DNA of 12,007 nt, from NCBI GenBank assembly GCA_021159845.1, contig JAGHDS010000235.1, positions 1 to 12,007 on the forward strand, read 5' to 3'. The notes under the pieces are model-generated. The model searched no databases. It worked only from the letters and a program-made list of their open reading frames with translations, and had not been told where the DNA came from. Position numbers and translations under genes: made by a program. This document shows positions 5,681 through 12,007 of this stretch, in pieces (position 1 is the stretch's first letter; each line of letters opens with the position of its first letter). The DNA is from Anaerolineae bacterium. GTDB taxonomy: Bacteria > Chloroflexota > Anaerolineae > DUEN01.

Positions 5681-7264
5681 ATGGCTCTGTCGAACCAGGT
5701 GACGGTGAGCGAGGTATGGCGGCTGGCCTTCCCGGAGCATACGCGGCTCCTGGCAGGGCGCGCCCACTTGGGCCGAGTGGTGGCCTGGGCCCATACGATG
5801 CGCCCTGTCCCACCTGCGTTCCCCCGATTGGAAGGGCACGAGTTGGCGCTCATCAATGTCGAGGACCTGCGCCATTTGGATGATATTTCCCTGGCGGAAG
5901 CGATACATGGCCTTCATCGGGCCAATGTGTCCGCCATTGTTGTGAGTGGCCCCGTTGGGCAAGACGCGATCTCAGTGGCGCAAGATGTGGGTATGCCTCT
6001 TTTTGCCCTCCCTGGGGGTGCCTCAATTGGCAGTGTGGAGCGAGACGTTATCCGGCTCATCGTGGATCGAGAGGCGGCTTTGGAGAGGTACCGATCGCGG
6101 ATTGCCCGCCAGTTGGCAGAGATCGCCATGTCCAATCGCGGATGGGGAGCCTTGGCCGATGCCCTGGCCCGGATCAGCCAGAAAACAGTCGTCATTCAAG
6201 ATGCCGCGCTTCAGGTGTTGGGAAAGGCAGCCGGGTCCTCTCCGATACTGCCTCTGCGGTCTGAGGAGGTTGTCCAGGAGGTCTCCCTGCAACCGGCCGC
6301 GGAGGGCGTCGTCCGCCGGCTGATTGCCCCGATACGTGTAGAAGATGCCCTTGCAGGCTATCTCTCCTTGTTGGGCGCTCCCGATGCGTTTGGCGCCAGC
6401 GATCACATTATTGCTATGGAAGGGGCTCTCCTCTGCGCGTTGGAACTGGCCAAGGAGCGGGCGATCACCGGGGCTGAGATGCAACAGCGTGCTCAGTTTC
6501 TGGATGATCTTCTGAGTGGCGAGGCCCTGGATCCGGGAGTCCTGGCCCGGCGCGCCAACGCCTTCGGTTATGATCCCACGCCGCCTCAGGCCGTGCTGGC
6601 TCTCGGCGTGGCGACTGGGGATGGGCTGGACCCCGGACGGCTGGCCCTGCGCGTTCGGGAGGAGTTGACACTGCGCCGGATACGTGGGTTCGTAGCCGTA
6701 CGCTCGGCAGCCCTCGCGCCGATCCTTGTGTTGTATCCCATACATGACGACACTCGCGGGCTCGATGGCCGTCGATTGGCACGGATGCTATTGGAGTCCA
6801 TCGCCCGTCAGTTCCCACGCTGGCCGCTGATCGCCGGGCTTAGCCGCCCGGTGCGAAGGCTGTCGGATATCCGGACGGCCGTGCAGGAGGCCGAGCAGGC
6901 GTGGTCTCTGGGGCGCAAGATGAGGGGCGAGGAGAAGAGCCGGCTGGTGGACGCGGCAGAGCTGGGGGTGTACCGGCTGTTGCTGCCGCTGGAGGGCTCA
7001 CAGGTGCTCCGGTCATTCTATCAGGAGACGATCGGGGCCCTGGAGGCGTATGATCAGCAGCAGGGGACAGATCTCATACACACATTGGAGGTCTATTTCC
7101 AGCAACTGGGCAACCTGAGCCGTACGGCGGAGGTCATGTATGTTCACCGCAATACCTTGGTCTACCGACTGGAGCGCATCGCGGCCATCCTGGGGATTGA
7201 TCTGGACGATGCCGAGACACGGCTGCGGCTCCAGCTCGCTCTGAAAATACGGCATATTTTGTGA
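5681..7264 (+). CDS. PucR family transcriptional regulator
   Basis: A 527-residue regulator of the PucR/CdaR type; relatives control purine catabolism and related nitrogen or carbon pathways. From ATG 5681, the N-terminal PucR domain (about 7-128) includes LAGRAHLGRVVAWAHTMRP near the start and SAIVVSGPVG further on. A GAF/GGDEF-like middle follows, with FLDDLLSG at about residue 268. The C-terminal PucR helix-turn-helix (about 466-523) has LEVYFQQLGNLSRTAEVMYV and VHRNTLVYRLERI, diagnostic of the family. GAGGGG at 5665-5670 lies 10 nt before the ATG. The frame opens earlier at TTG 5654, but that codon lies inside the leader terminator. It has its own promoter and a leader hairpin, and glnA follows 180 nt downstream on the same strand. 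Control of glnA is a reasonable inference, but the effector is unknown. Confidence 0.92.
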   Translation: MALSNQVTVSEVWRLAFPEHTRLLAGRAHLGRVVAWAHTMRPVPPAFPRLEGHELALINVEDLRHLDDISLAEAIHGLHRANVSAIVVSGPVGQDAISVAQDVGMPLFALPGGASIGSVERDVIRLIVDREAALERYRSRIARQLAEIAMSNRGWGALADALARISQKTVVIQDAALQVLGKAAGSSPILPLRSEEVVQEVSLQPAAEGVVRRLIAPIRVEDALAGYLSLLGAPDAFGASDHIIAMEGALLCALELAKERAITGAEMQQRAQFLDDLLSGEALDPGVLARRANAFGYDPTPPQAVLALGVATGDGLDPGRLALRVREELTLRRIRGFVAVRSAALAPILVLYPIHDDTRGLDGRRLARMLLESIARQFPRWPLIAGLSRPVRRLSDIRTAVQEAEQAWSLGRKMRGEEKSRLVDAAELGVYRLLLPLEGSQVLRSFYQETIGALEAYDQQQGTDLIHTLEVYFQQLGNLSRTAEVMYVHRNTLVYRLERIAAILGIDLDDAETRLRLQLALKIRHIL

Positions 7265-7272
7265 CCGTAATG

Positions 7273-7293
7273 CGAGAGGGGTTCTTGCTCTCG
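7273..7293 (+). terminator. Short hairpin after the PucR gene
   Basis: CGAGAG (7273-7278) and CTCTCG (7288-7293) form a 6-bp stem with a 9-nt loop, 9 nt after the PucR stop, without a T-run. It is a weak terminator candidate; read-through into glnA is plausible. Confidence 0.3.
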
Positions 7294-7395
7294 GGAAATA
7301 TTGAAGGGATACCCTGGTTTAGGGCTTAAGGCGCTCTGTGGCCTATGGAGGTGTGCTATTGCTCGAGCGGGATTGATTCATAGGGCCTCGGGGAG

Positions 7396-7413
7396 CCGTA
7401 TGGTTGGATACGG
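7396..7413. promoter_or_regulatory. Inverted repeat upstream of glnA
   Basis: CCGTAT (7396-7401) and ATACGG (7408-7413) flank a 6-nt GGTTGG spacer, 31 nt before the glnA start. A wider repeat, CCTATG (7342-7347) / CATAGG (7379-7384), lies upstream. Either could be a regulator site or an mRNA leader structure. I see no convincing sigma70 promoter in this gap. Confidence 0.35.
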
Positions 7414-7444
7414 TCGATGATTTTCCAGACGAAGGAGAGGTGGT

Positions 7445-8785
7445 ATGCAAAACGATCCCTCAGAAGTGGAGCGCGTGCAGGAAGTCATCAGTCGGGCGGG
7501 TGTGCAGTTCATCAACTTGCAGTTCACGGATATTGTCGGCAGCGTGAAGCAGGTGACGATCCCGGTCAGCGAGTGGAATACGGCTGTTCGTTATGGTGTT
7601 TGGTTCGACGGATCTTCCATTGAGGGGTTTGCCCGCATTGCTGAGAGCGATATGTACCTGGCACCTGACTTGAACACCTTCGCTGTGATCCCTTGGGAGG
7701 CGGAGGGATTGGTTACAGCACGGTGTATCTGCGATGTGTATACCCCGCAGGGTGACCCTTTCGCTGGCGACCCACGACACGCGCTGCGGAGGGTCCTCGC
7801 GGAGGCGGAGGAGATGGGGTTCACGTATCATACGGGCCCCGAGCTGGAGTTCTTCCTCTTCCGGCCGGGACCGGACGGGCTGCCGACGACCACACCCCAT
7901 GATTTCGCCGGGTATTTCGACGTTTCCACCGATATGGCCCATAAAGTGCGTCGTCAGATGGTGGAGGCGTTGCAGGCGCTTGGTATAGCGGTTGAGGCCG
8001 CCCACCATGAGGTCGCGGTTGGACAACACGAGATCGATATCCGTTACGGACCGGCGTTGCAAACCGCCGACAATGCCGTGACGCTGCGGATCGCGCTGAA
8101 GGCGATCGCGCAGCGAAACGGGCTATACTGCACATTCATGCCCAAGCCTGTTGCTGGCATCAACGGCTCCGGTATGCATACGCATCAAAGCCTGGCTTAC
8201 AAGGACACCGGGGAGAACGCCTTTGCGGATAGCGATGGGGAATACGGACTCTCCTCCATCGCGCGACAATTCATCGCGGGGCAGCTGGCACATGCCCGGG
8301 GGATGTCCGCCGTGATCGCTCCGCTGGTGAATTCGTACAAGCGGTTAGTCCCCGGTTACGAGGCGCCAGTTTACATCTCATGGGCTCGCATCAATCGCTC
8401 CGCGCTGATTCGGATCCCGCGTACCAGCCCGGGGCGTTCGGAGAGCACGCGCATCGAGCTGCGCTGTCCCGACCCGTCGGCCAACCCGTACCTGGCCTTT
8501 GCCGTCATGCTGGCCGCCGGTCTGGACGGTATCCGGAAGGAGATGGAGCCCCCGCCCCCGGCGGAGGAGAACTTATATGAGATCGGCGGTAGTCGTGGAA
8601 GGTTGCAGATGATGCCGAGCTCCCTGGGGGAGGCGTTGGCCGAACTGGAGAAGGACGAGGTCATCCAGGCTGCCCTTGGGCACCATATCTTCGAGCGCTT
8701 CATGGAAGCGAAGCGGATTGAGTGTGATGAATATCGGCTCTCCGTCAGCCAGTGGGAGCTAGACCGCTATCTCCCCATTTACTAG
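7445..8785 (+). CDS. glnA: Type I glutamine synthetase (GSI-alpha-like)
   Basis: Makes glutamine from glutamate, ammonia and ATP in the cytoplasm as a dodecamer. The 446 residues match the GSI-alpha length (about 444 in Bacillus subtilis). Visible active-site elements are FDGSSIEGF (54-62, with D55), GPELEFF (E133, E135), HHEVAVGQHEID (E189, E196), NGSGMH (H245), NSYKRLVPGYEAP and the late STRIELR segment. R64 in GFAR corresponds to the arginine linked to glutamine feedback inhibition in GSI-alpha enzymes. The C-terminal part, with EALAELEKDEV and FERFMEAKRIE, is also alpha-like. NLYEI at 376-380 recalls the adenylylated tyrosine region of GSI-beta, but the rest of that signature and the GSI-beta insertion are not present. 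GGAG at 7434-7437 lies 7 nt before ATG 7445. The upstream PucR regulator is its likely partner. Confidence 0.95.
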   Translation: MQNDPSEVERVQEVISRAGVQFINLQFTDIVGSVKQVTIPVSEWNTAVRYGVWFDGSSIEGFARIAESDMYLAPDLNTFAVIPWEAEGLVTARCICDVYTPQGDPFAGDPRHALRRVLAEAEEMGFTYHTGPELEFFLFRPGPDGLPTTTPHDFAGYFDVSTDMAHKVRRQMVEALQALGIAVEAAHHEVAVGQHEIDIRYGPALQTADNAVTLRIALKAIAQRNGLYCTFMPKPVAGINGSGMHTHQSLAYKDTGENAFADSDGEYGLSSIARQFIAGQLAHARGMSAVIAPLVNSYKRLVPGYEAPVYISWARINRSALIRIPRTSPGRSESTRIELRCPDPSANPYLAFAVMLAAGLDGIRKEMEPPPPAEENLYEIGGSRGRLQMMPSSLGEALAELEKDEVIQAALGHHIFERFMEAKRIECDEYRLSVSQWELDRYLPIY

Positions 8786-9020
8786 AGGGGCGAGGATCCC
8801 GTCATGGCCTGGAATGTCAGCCTGGGCGTATGTACGCGTGCCTTCCCTTTGAGGACGGATGACCTGGCGCCGAGGCGATCCCGTTCTCGCGTTGTGCTTT
8901 CCCTTTAGCTCTTTCCAGACCGATTTGTTGGGGAAGGAATGGACTTGGGGCCCCGTGGCGGCCATGTGTCGAGGACAGCCAGGGTTCACAAAGGTTGAAC
9001 GGTTGCTCGAATGCGCGTGT

Positions 9021-9048
9021 TTGACGACTGGCCCGAAATATGTACTAT
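9021..9048 (+). promoter_or_regulatory. Promoter of the MFS-methyltransferase operon
   Basis: TTGACG (9021-9026, five of six consensus bases) is followed after 16 bp by TACTAT (9043-9048), with a TG dinucleotide just before it. The predicted start of transcription, about 9055, lies roughly 30 nt before the start codon of the transporter. Confidence 0.55.
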
Positions 9049-9070
9049 AGCGCCGACCGTAACGCTATAG
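9045..9070. promoter_or_regulatory. Inverted-repeat operator candidate overlapping the MFS promoter
   Basis: CTATAGCG (9045-9052) and CGCTATAG (9063-9070) form a perfect 8-bp inverted repeat with a 10-bp spacer; half-site centres are 18 bp apart. The left half overlaps the -10 hexamer and the repeat brackets the likely transcription start, as expected for a dimeric repressor. The repressor is not identifiable in this window. Confidence 0.5.
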
Positions 9071-9085
9071 CTCAGGCGGTGCCCT

Positions 9086-10390
9086 ATGAGACGCCTATCT
9101 TCGCTGCTTTCGCGGGGCGTGCTGTGGCAGTGGCGGCTGCTACGATGGCCGCTCGCCGCGATATCTCCGCGCATTGACGAGTTGTCCACGCCGCGCGAGC
9201 GGCACAACCGGCGTTACTTGTATTGGGATATCGCCTGGTTCGGCATTGTGGCCGGCATCGCGTTCAATTTCTTGAGCGTATATGCCGTGCGGCTGGGCGC
9301 GACGAAGGTCCAGGTAGGCGCGCTTACCTCTGTCCCCGCTATTATCTCCGTTTTCTGGCTGATCCCGGCTGGCCAGATCGTGGCGCGCCAGCGACGCTTA
9401 CTGCCCTTGGTCTTAAAGGCGTTGTTCTCCCATCGGCTGGTCTATCTGATCATTGCCGTGCTCCCTTGGTTTCTGCCCCGGTCGTGGATCGTGCCTGGTT
9501 TGATCGTCCTGGTTGCCGTGCAGGCGATCCCCTTTGGCCTGGCGAATGTTGGCTTCGCCTCGATGTTGCCCGAGGCCATCTCCAAGGAACGGCTGGGACA
9601 CGTCATCAGCCGACGTAACGCGCTGATGGGGACCACGTCGACTCTGACGGTGCTGGCGAGTGGTCTCATTCTGGCCGCTCTTCCCATTCCATTGAACTAC
9701 CAGTTGCTATTCGCCATCGCATTCCTGGCCGGGATGGCGAGCCTCTACGCCGTGAGCAGATTGGACATCCCGGAGGTGATCCAGCCACGGACGCCGGCCA
9801 GCGGCTGGGCGGATCTGATCGATGGCTTTCGACGGTTCCGGGCTGACCATCGCTTTGCCTTTTTCACCCTGGCGACGTTCGTGTTCCAATGGGGGCTCTT
9901 TATGGCGATCCCACTCTTTCCCATCTACTGGGTGCGTACTCTGGGGGCCTCCGATGCCTTCATTAGCCTTATCTATACCCTGATGGGGGGCGTGTCTGTC
10001 GTATCGGCTCTGTTCGCGGATCGCTTTCTGCTGCGCTGGGGCAAGCGTCGCGTGCTGGGCGTATGCATGTTGGCCCTCTCGCTGTACCCGATCTTGACCG
10101 CCCTCTCGCATTCGCTTCCTCCGCTGTTGGGCATCGCCGTATTAGGCGGGCTCTTCGGCGCCGTGATGAACATTTCCGTGTATAGCACTATGGTGGAGCT
10201 CGCTCCCGATGCGGATCGGGCCCGGTTCATTGCCATCTTTAACGTGTTGGTGAACCTTGCTACCTTCCTGGCCCCCCTGGTGGGCTCCTGGATAGCGGAT
10301 GTGGTCAGCATCCCATTGGCCTTGTTCATCGCGGGTGGCGTTCGCGCCACGGCGGGCTTGATGCTCCTGGCGCAGCGCGCGGAGTACTGA
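9086..10390 (+). CDS. Major facilitator superfamily (MFS) transporter
   Basis: A 434-residue inner-membrane transporter of unknown substrate. About 12 hydrophobic helices can be counted. The first follows a cytoplasmic N-terminal stretch of about 45 residues (with STPRERHNRRYLYW), and the others lie at about 78-98, 110-128, 130-155, 180-200, 203-225, 250-275, 287-308, 316-337, 340-360, 375-395 and 398-420. The loop ADRFLLRWGKRRV, entering the second half, resembles the MFS motif A. AGGCGG at 9074-9079 lies 6 nt before ATG 9086. The following methyltransferase gene starts 8 nt after its stop, so they form an operon under the promoter at 9021-9048. The inverted repeat over that promoter suggests inducible expression. 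Efflux is possible, but the sequence does not reveal direction or substrate. Confidence 0.85.
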   Translation: MRRLSSLLSRGVLWQWRLLRWPLAAISPRIDELSTPRERHNRRYLYWDIAWFGIVAGIAFNFLSVYAVRLGATKVQVGALTSVPAIISVFWLIPAGQIVARQRRLLPLVLKALFSHRLVYLIIAVLPWFLPRSWIVPGLIVLVAVQAIPFGLANVGFASMLPEAISKERLGHVISRRNALMGTTSTLTVLASGLILAALPIPLNYQLLFAIAFLAGMASLYAVSRLDIPEVIQPRTPASGWADLIDGFRRFRADHRFAFFTLATFVFQWGLFMAIPLFPIYWVRTLGASDAFISLIYTLMGGVSVVSALFADRFLLRWGKRRVLGVCMLALSLYPILTALSHSLPPLLGIAVLGGLFGAVMNISVYSTMVELAPDADRARFIAIFNVLVNLATFLAPLVGSWIADVVSIPLALFIAGGVRATAGLMLLAQRAEY

Positions 10391-10398
10391 GGCTTGGA

Positions 10399-11604
10399 AT
10401 GATGAGACGACGCGGGCGACGAGGACGATCGCACGAGCTATCCCCCGATTGGGATACGGCGGAGATTGAGGTCGAGACGCGGGGCATGTCCTTTCATTTC
10501 CGCACTCAGGTGGGGGTCTTCTCCTGGACGCGGCTGGATACTGGCGCCCGCCTGTTGCTGGACGCGATGGAGATTACCCCTGGCGATCGTGTGCTGGACC
10601 TGGGGTGTGGCTATGGTGTGCTTGGCCTCGTCGCTGCCAGGCTCGCGAGGAAGGCAGGCCAGGTCGATCTGGTGGACTGCAACGTGGTGGCTGTCCGACT
10701 GGCAGAGGCCAACCGGGCGGCTAATGGTATCCCCAACGCCCGTGCCCTCGTCAGTGACTGCGCCCAGGCCGTCCTCGGCCAAACCTATGATGTGGTGCTC
10801 AGCAACTTGCCCGTCAACGCGGGCAAGCGGGTGGTCATGCAATTCATGGTCGATGCCCATCGGCTGCTGAGGCCCGGTGGGCGCTTCTACTTCGCCGGCC
10901 CCAAGGCGGGGGGCATCCAGACCTGGATCAAACGCGCGAAGGCGTTGTTCGGCAACGCGGAGACGCTTGAGATCGAAAGAGGGTACCGTGTGGCCGTGGC
11001 TGTGCGGGGGGAGGAACCACCTGCGGAGGTGGATGAGGACTATTTCCGCTATCGGAGCATCGTCGTGGAGGTGGGCGGACAGGAGCTGGAGCTCGTCAGT
11101 AAGCCGGGCATCTTCTCGTGGGACCGGCTGGATCCGGCCACGCGGCTGTTGTTGGAGAACCTTCAAATCGGCCCAGAGGACACGGTGTTGGATGTGGGGT
11201 GCGGCTATGGCGTGATCGGCGTGGTGGCGGCTAAGCGGGCACCGCGCGGACGGATCTATATGGTGGACAGTAATTTGATCGCGGTTGAGGCAGCCCGGCG
11301 CGGCGTGGCCCGTAATCAGCTAGGTAATGTCGAAGTCGTCCTGGGCGATGGGCCGGCCGCTATTGGGGATGTCGAATGCGATGTCATCGCGACGAATCCG
11401 CCCTTCCACGCCGGCCGCGAGGTCGACTACAGCGTCGCTCATCGCTTCATCCAGCAGGCCCACCCGCGGCTCAAGCGAGGGGGGTGCTTTTACTTGGTTT
11501 GCAATCAGTTCATTCCCTACGAGCGCGTCATCGAGTGCGAGTTCGGTCGTTGCGAGACCGTCGCCCGTACGAGAGGGTTCAAACTGCTCATGGCTCGGAG
11601 GTAG
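10399..11604 (+). CDS. Tandem-domain class I methyltransferase, RsmC/RlmG-like
   Basis: A 401-residue S-adenosylmethionine-dependent methyltransferase made of two homologous MTS domains. Relatives such as RsmC methylate a guanine N2 in 16S rRNA. Both halves have the segment GVFSW/GIFSW and the SAM loop (VLDLGCGYG at 65-73, VLDVGCGYG at 263-271). The second half has the catalytic motif NPPF at 333-336, followed by HAGREV. The first half has NLPV at 136-139, so its catalytic site is probably dead though its SAM loop looks intact. The first residues (2-12) are rich in arginine, suiting RNA binding. GAGG at 10389-10392, overlapping the transporter stop, lies 6 nt before ATG 10399; ATG 10402 is an alternative. 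Whether it acts on rRNA or on a small molecule handled by the adjacent transporter cannot be told. Confidence 0.85.
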   Translation: MMRRRGRRGRSHELSPDWDTAEIEVETRGMSFHFRTQVGVFSWTRLDTGARLLLDAMEITPGDRVLDLGCGYGVLGLVAARLARKAGQVDLVDCNVVAVRLAEANRAANGIPNARALVSDCAQAVLGQTYDVVLSNLPVNAGKRVVMQFMVDAHRLLRPGGRFYFAGPKAGGIQTWIKRAKALFGNAETLEIERGYRVAVAVRGEEPPAEVDEDYFRYRSIVVEVGGQELELVSKPGIFSWDRLDPATRLLLENLQIGPEDTVLDVGCGYGVIGVVAAKRAPRGRIYMVDSNLIAVEAARRGVARNQLGNVEVVLGDGPAAIGDVECDVIATNPPFHAGREVDYSVAHRFIQQAHPRLKRGGCFYLVCNQFIPYERVIECEFGRCETVARTRGFKLLMARR

Positions 11605-11890
11605 AGCCCTCCGGCTGTGGTGTCCCCTCGGCCCGAGATCCTTCCTCCTCGGCCGTGGGCGTCGCCTGTGGCGCTGAGGCCCGGCGGTCATAGTAGAGGA
11701 TATAAAGTCGGTCGATCAGCGCGTTGATGTCGGATTCGAGATGGTCCCGCTGTGCTTCGGCCTTTTCCCGAGCCGAGATCACAGCTCCCCCCATGTCGGA
11801 ACGCTGCCATGCCGGGCCGATAGAACGCGCCACGATATATAAACCGATCCCCAATGCGAGGCCGCTGATCCGACGGTGAACAGTCCCCAC
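11588..11890 (-). CDS. Small hypothetical membrane-anchored protein, possibly frameshifted
   Basis: A 100-residue product on the opposite strand, overlapping the 3' end of the methyltransferase gene by 17 nt tail to tail. A short hydrophobic segment (8-21, ISGLALGIGLYIVA) is followed by a charged helix (about 38-68, with SAREKAEAQRDHLESDINAL and then YILYYDRR). The tail is rich in Pro, Thr, Glu, Ser and Gly (70-100). GTG 11890 is the first start in this frame but has no ribosome site. In the neighbouring frame, ATG 11937 has GGAG 6 nt upstream and encodes HRGFLWGLFTV just before the frames meet, typical of the start of small membrane-anchored proteins. The gene may therefore start at 11937 and carry a one-base shift at about 11868-11890. 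No family is recognised. Confidence 0.5.
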   Translation of the reverse strand: MGTVHRRISGLALGIGLYIVARSIGPAWQRSDMGGAVISAREKAEAQRDHLESDINALIDRLYILYYDRRASAPQATPTAEEEGSRAEGTPQPEGSTSEP

Positions 11891-11943
11891 AAAAAGCCGC
11901 GGTGGTTACCCATAAGTGCGATATGTATGCTTAACATGCCTTT

Positions 11944-12007
11944 CTCCACCGCAGAGACGCCGAGGACGCAGAGGAATTCTCTTTATTTTCCTTCCTCCTC
12001 AGTGCTC
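11944..12007. repeat. Half of a CGCAGAG-type dispersed repeat, cut by the window edge
   Basis: Three tandem variants of a 9-mer stand at 11950-11975 (CGCAGAGA, CGCCGAGGA, CGCAGAGGA), preceded by CTCCAC. They are followed by a pyrimidine-rich stretch (11976-12000) and CAGTGCTC. Elements of this look, with CGCAGAG repeats on one side and CTCTGCG on the other, recur in many environmental bacterial genomes as non-coding palindromic repeats. The matching inverted arm would lie beyond the window. The left edge may supply the ribosome site for the minus-strand gene. Confidence 0.5.

Larger units (their letters stand above)
8786..9085. other. Intergenic region between glnA and the MFS gene
   Basis: This 300-base stretch has no credible gene. 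I see no strong terminator after glnA. The only clear signals are at its right end: a promoter at 9021-9048 and an inverted repeat at 9045-9070, listed separately. Short open frames here (for example 8859-9050) lack ribosome sites and family resemblance. Confidence 0.6.

Noticed and set aside
8570..8584. NLYEI in GlnA as an adenylylation site
   Set aside because: The surrounding sequence and length are of the GSI-alpha type, which is not adenylylated; a lone tyrosine is not enough.

Overview
The window (about 12 kb, GC-rich, nearly all genes on the + strand) looks like chromosomal DNA of a member of the Chloroflexota, probably Anaerolineae or a related class. This rests on gene content: a STAND/TPR regulator with a C-terminal BTAD module, a DUF5317 membrane protein, a small NHLP-clan-like protein, a PucR regulator next to a type I glutamine synthetase, and a tandem-domain RsmC-like methyltransferase. 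It is a judgement from protein resemblance, not from a marker gene. No tRNA, rRNA, transposase or CRISPR array is visible.

Layout: (1) 1-617, the 3' end of ftsH, closed by a perfect 12-bp hairpin. (2) 764-3952, a 1062-residue ATPase/TPR/BTAD regulator. (3) 3953-4244, a regulatory-looking gap with a 9-bp direct repeat at a 22-bp period and a hairpin abutting a strong Shine-Dalgarno. (4) 4245-5364, a small cassette: a 37-residue secreted-type peptide ending CGSC, a DUF5317 membrane protein, and a 90-residue protein resembling the NHLP-clan RiPP-precursor-like families; a 12-bp hairpin closes it. (5) 5571-7264, a consensus-like sigma70 promoter, a leader terminator/attenuator and a PucR-type regulator. 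(6) 7445-8785, glnA. (7) 9021-11604, a promoter overlapped by an inverted-repeat operator candidate, then an MFS transporter and a two-domain methyltransferase in a tight operon. (8) 11588-11937 on the minus strand, a small membrane-anchored hypothetical protein, possibly frameshifted. (9) About 11944 to the window end, one half of a CGCAGAG-type dispersed repeat.

The part most worth attention is 764-5364. A large sensor-type regulator with a TPR array is followed by a tiny exported-looking Cys-containing peptide with its own structured leader, a membrane protein of unknown function, and a candidate RiPP-precursor-like protein. No maturation enzyme (YcaO, radical SAM, lanthionine synthetase) is in the window, so a signalling or natural-product role is a hypothesis. 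The PucR-glnA pair suggests control of nitrogen assimilation. The transporter-methyltransferase pair looks like an independent unit with its own repressor site.
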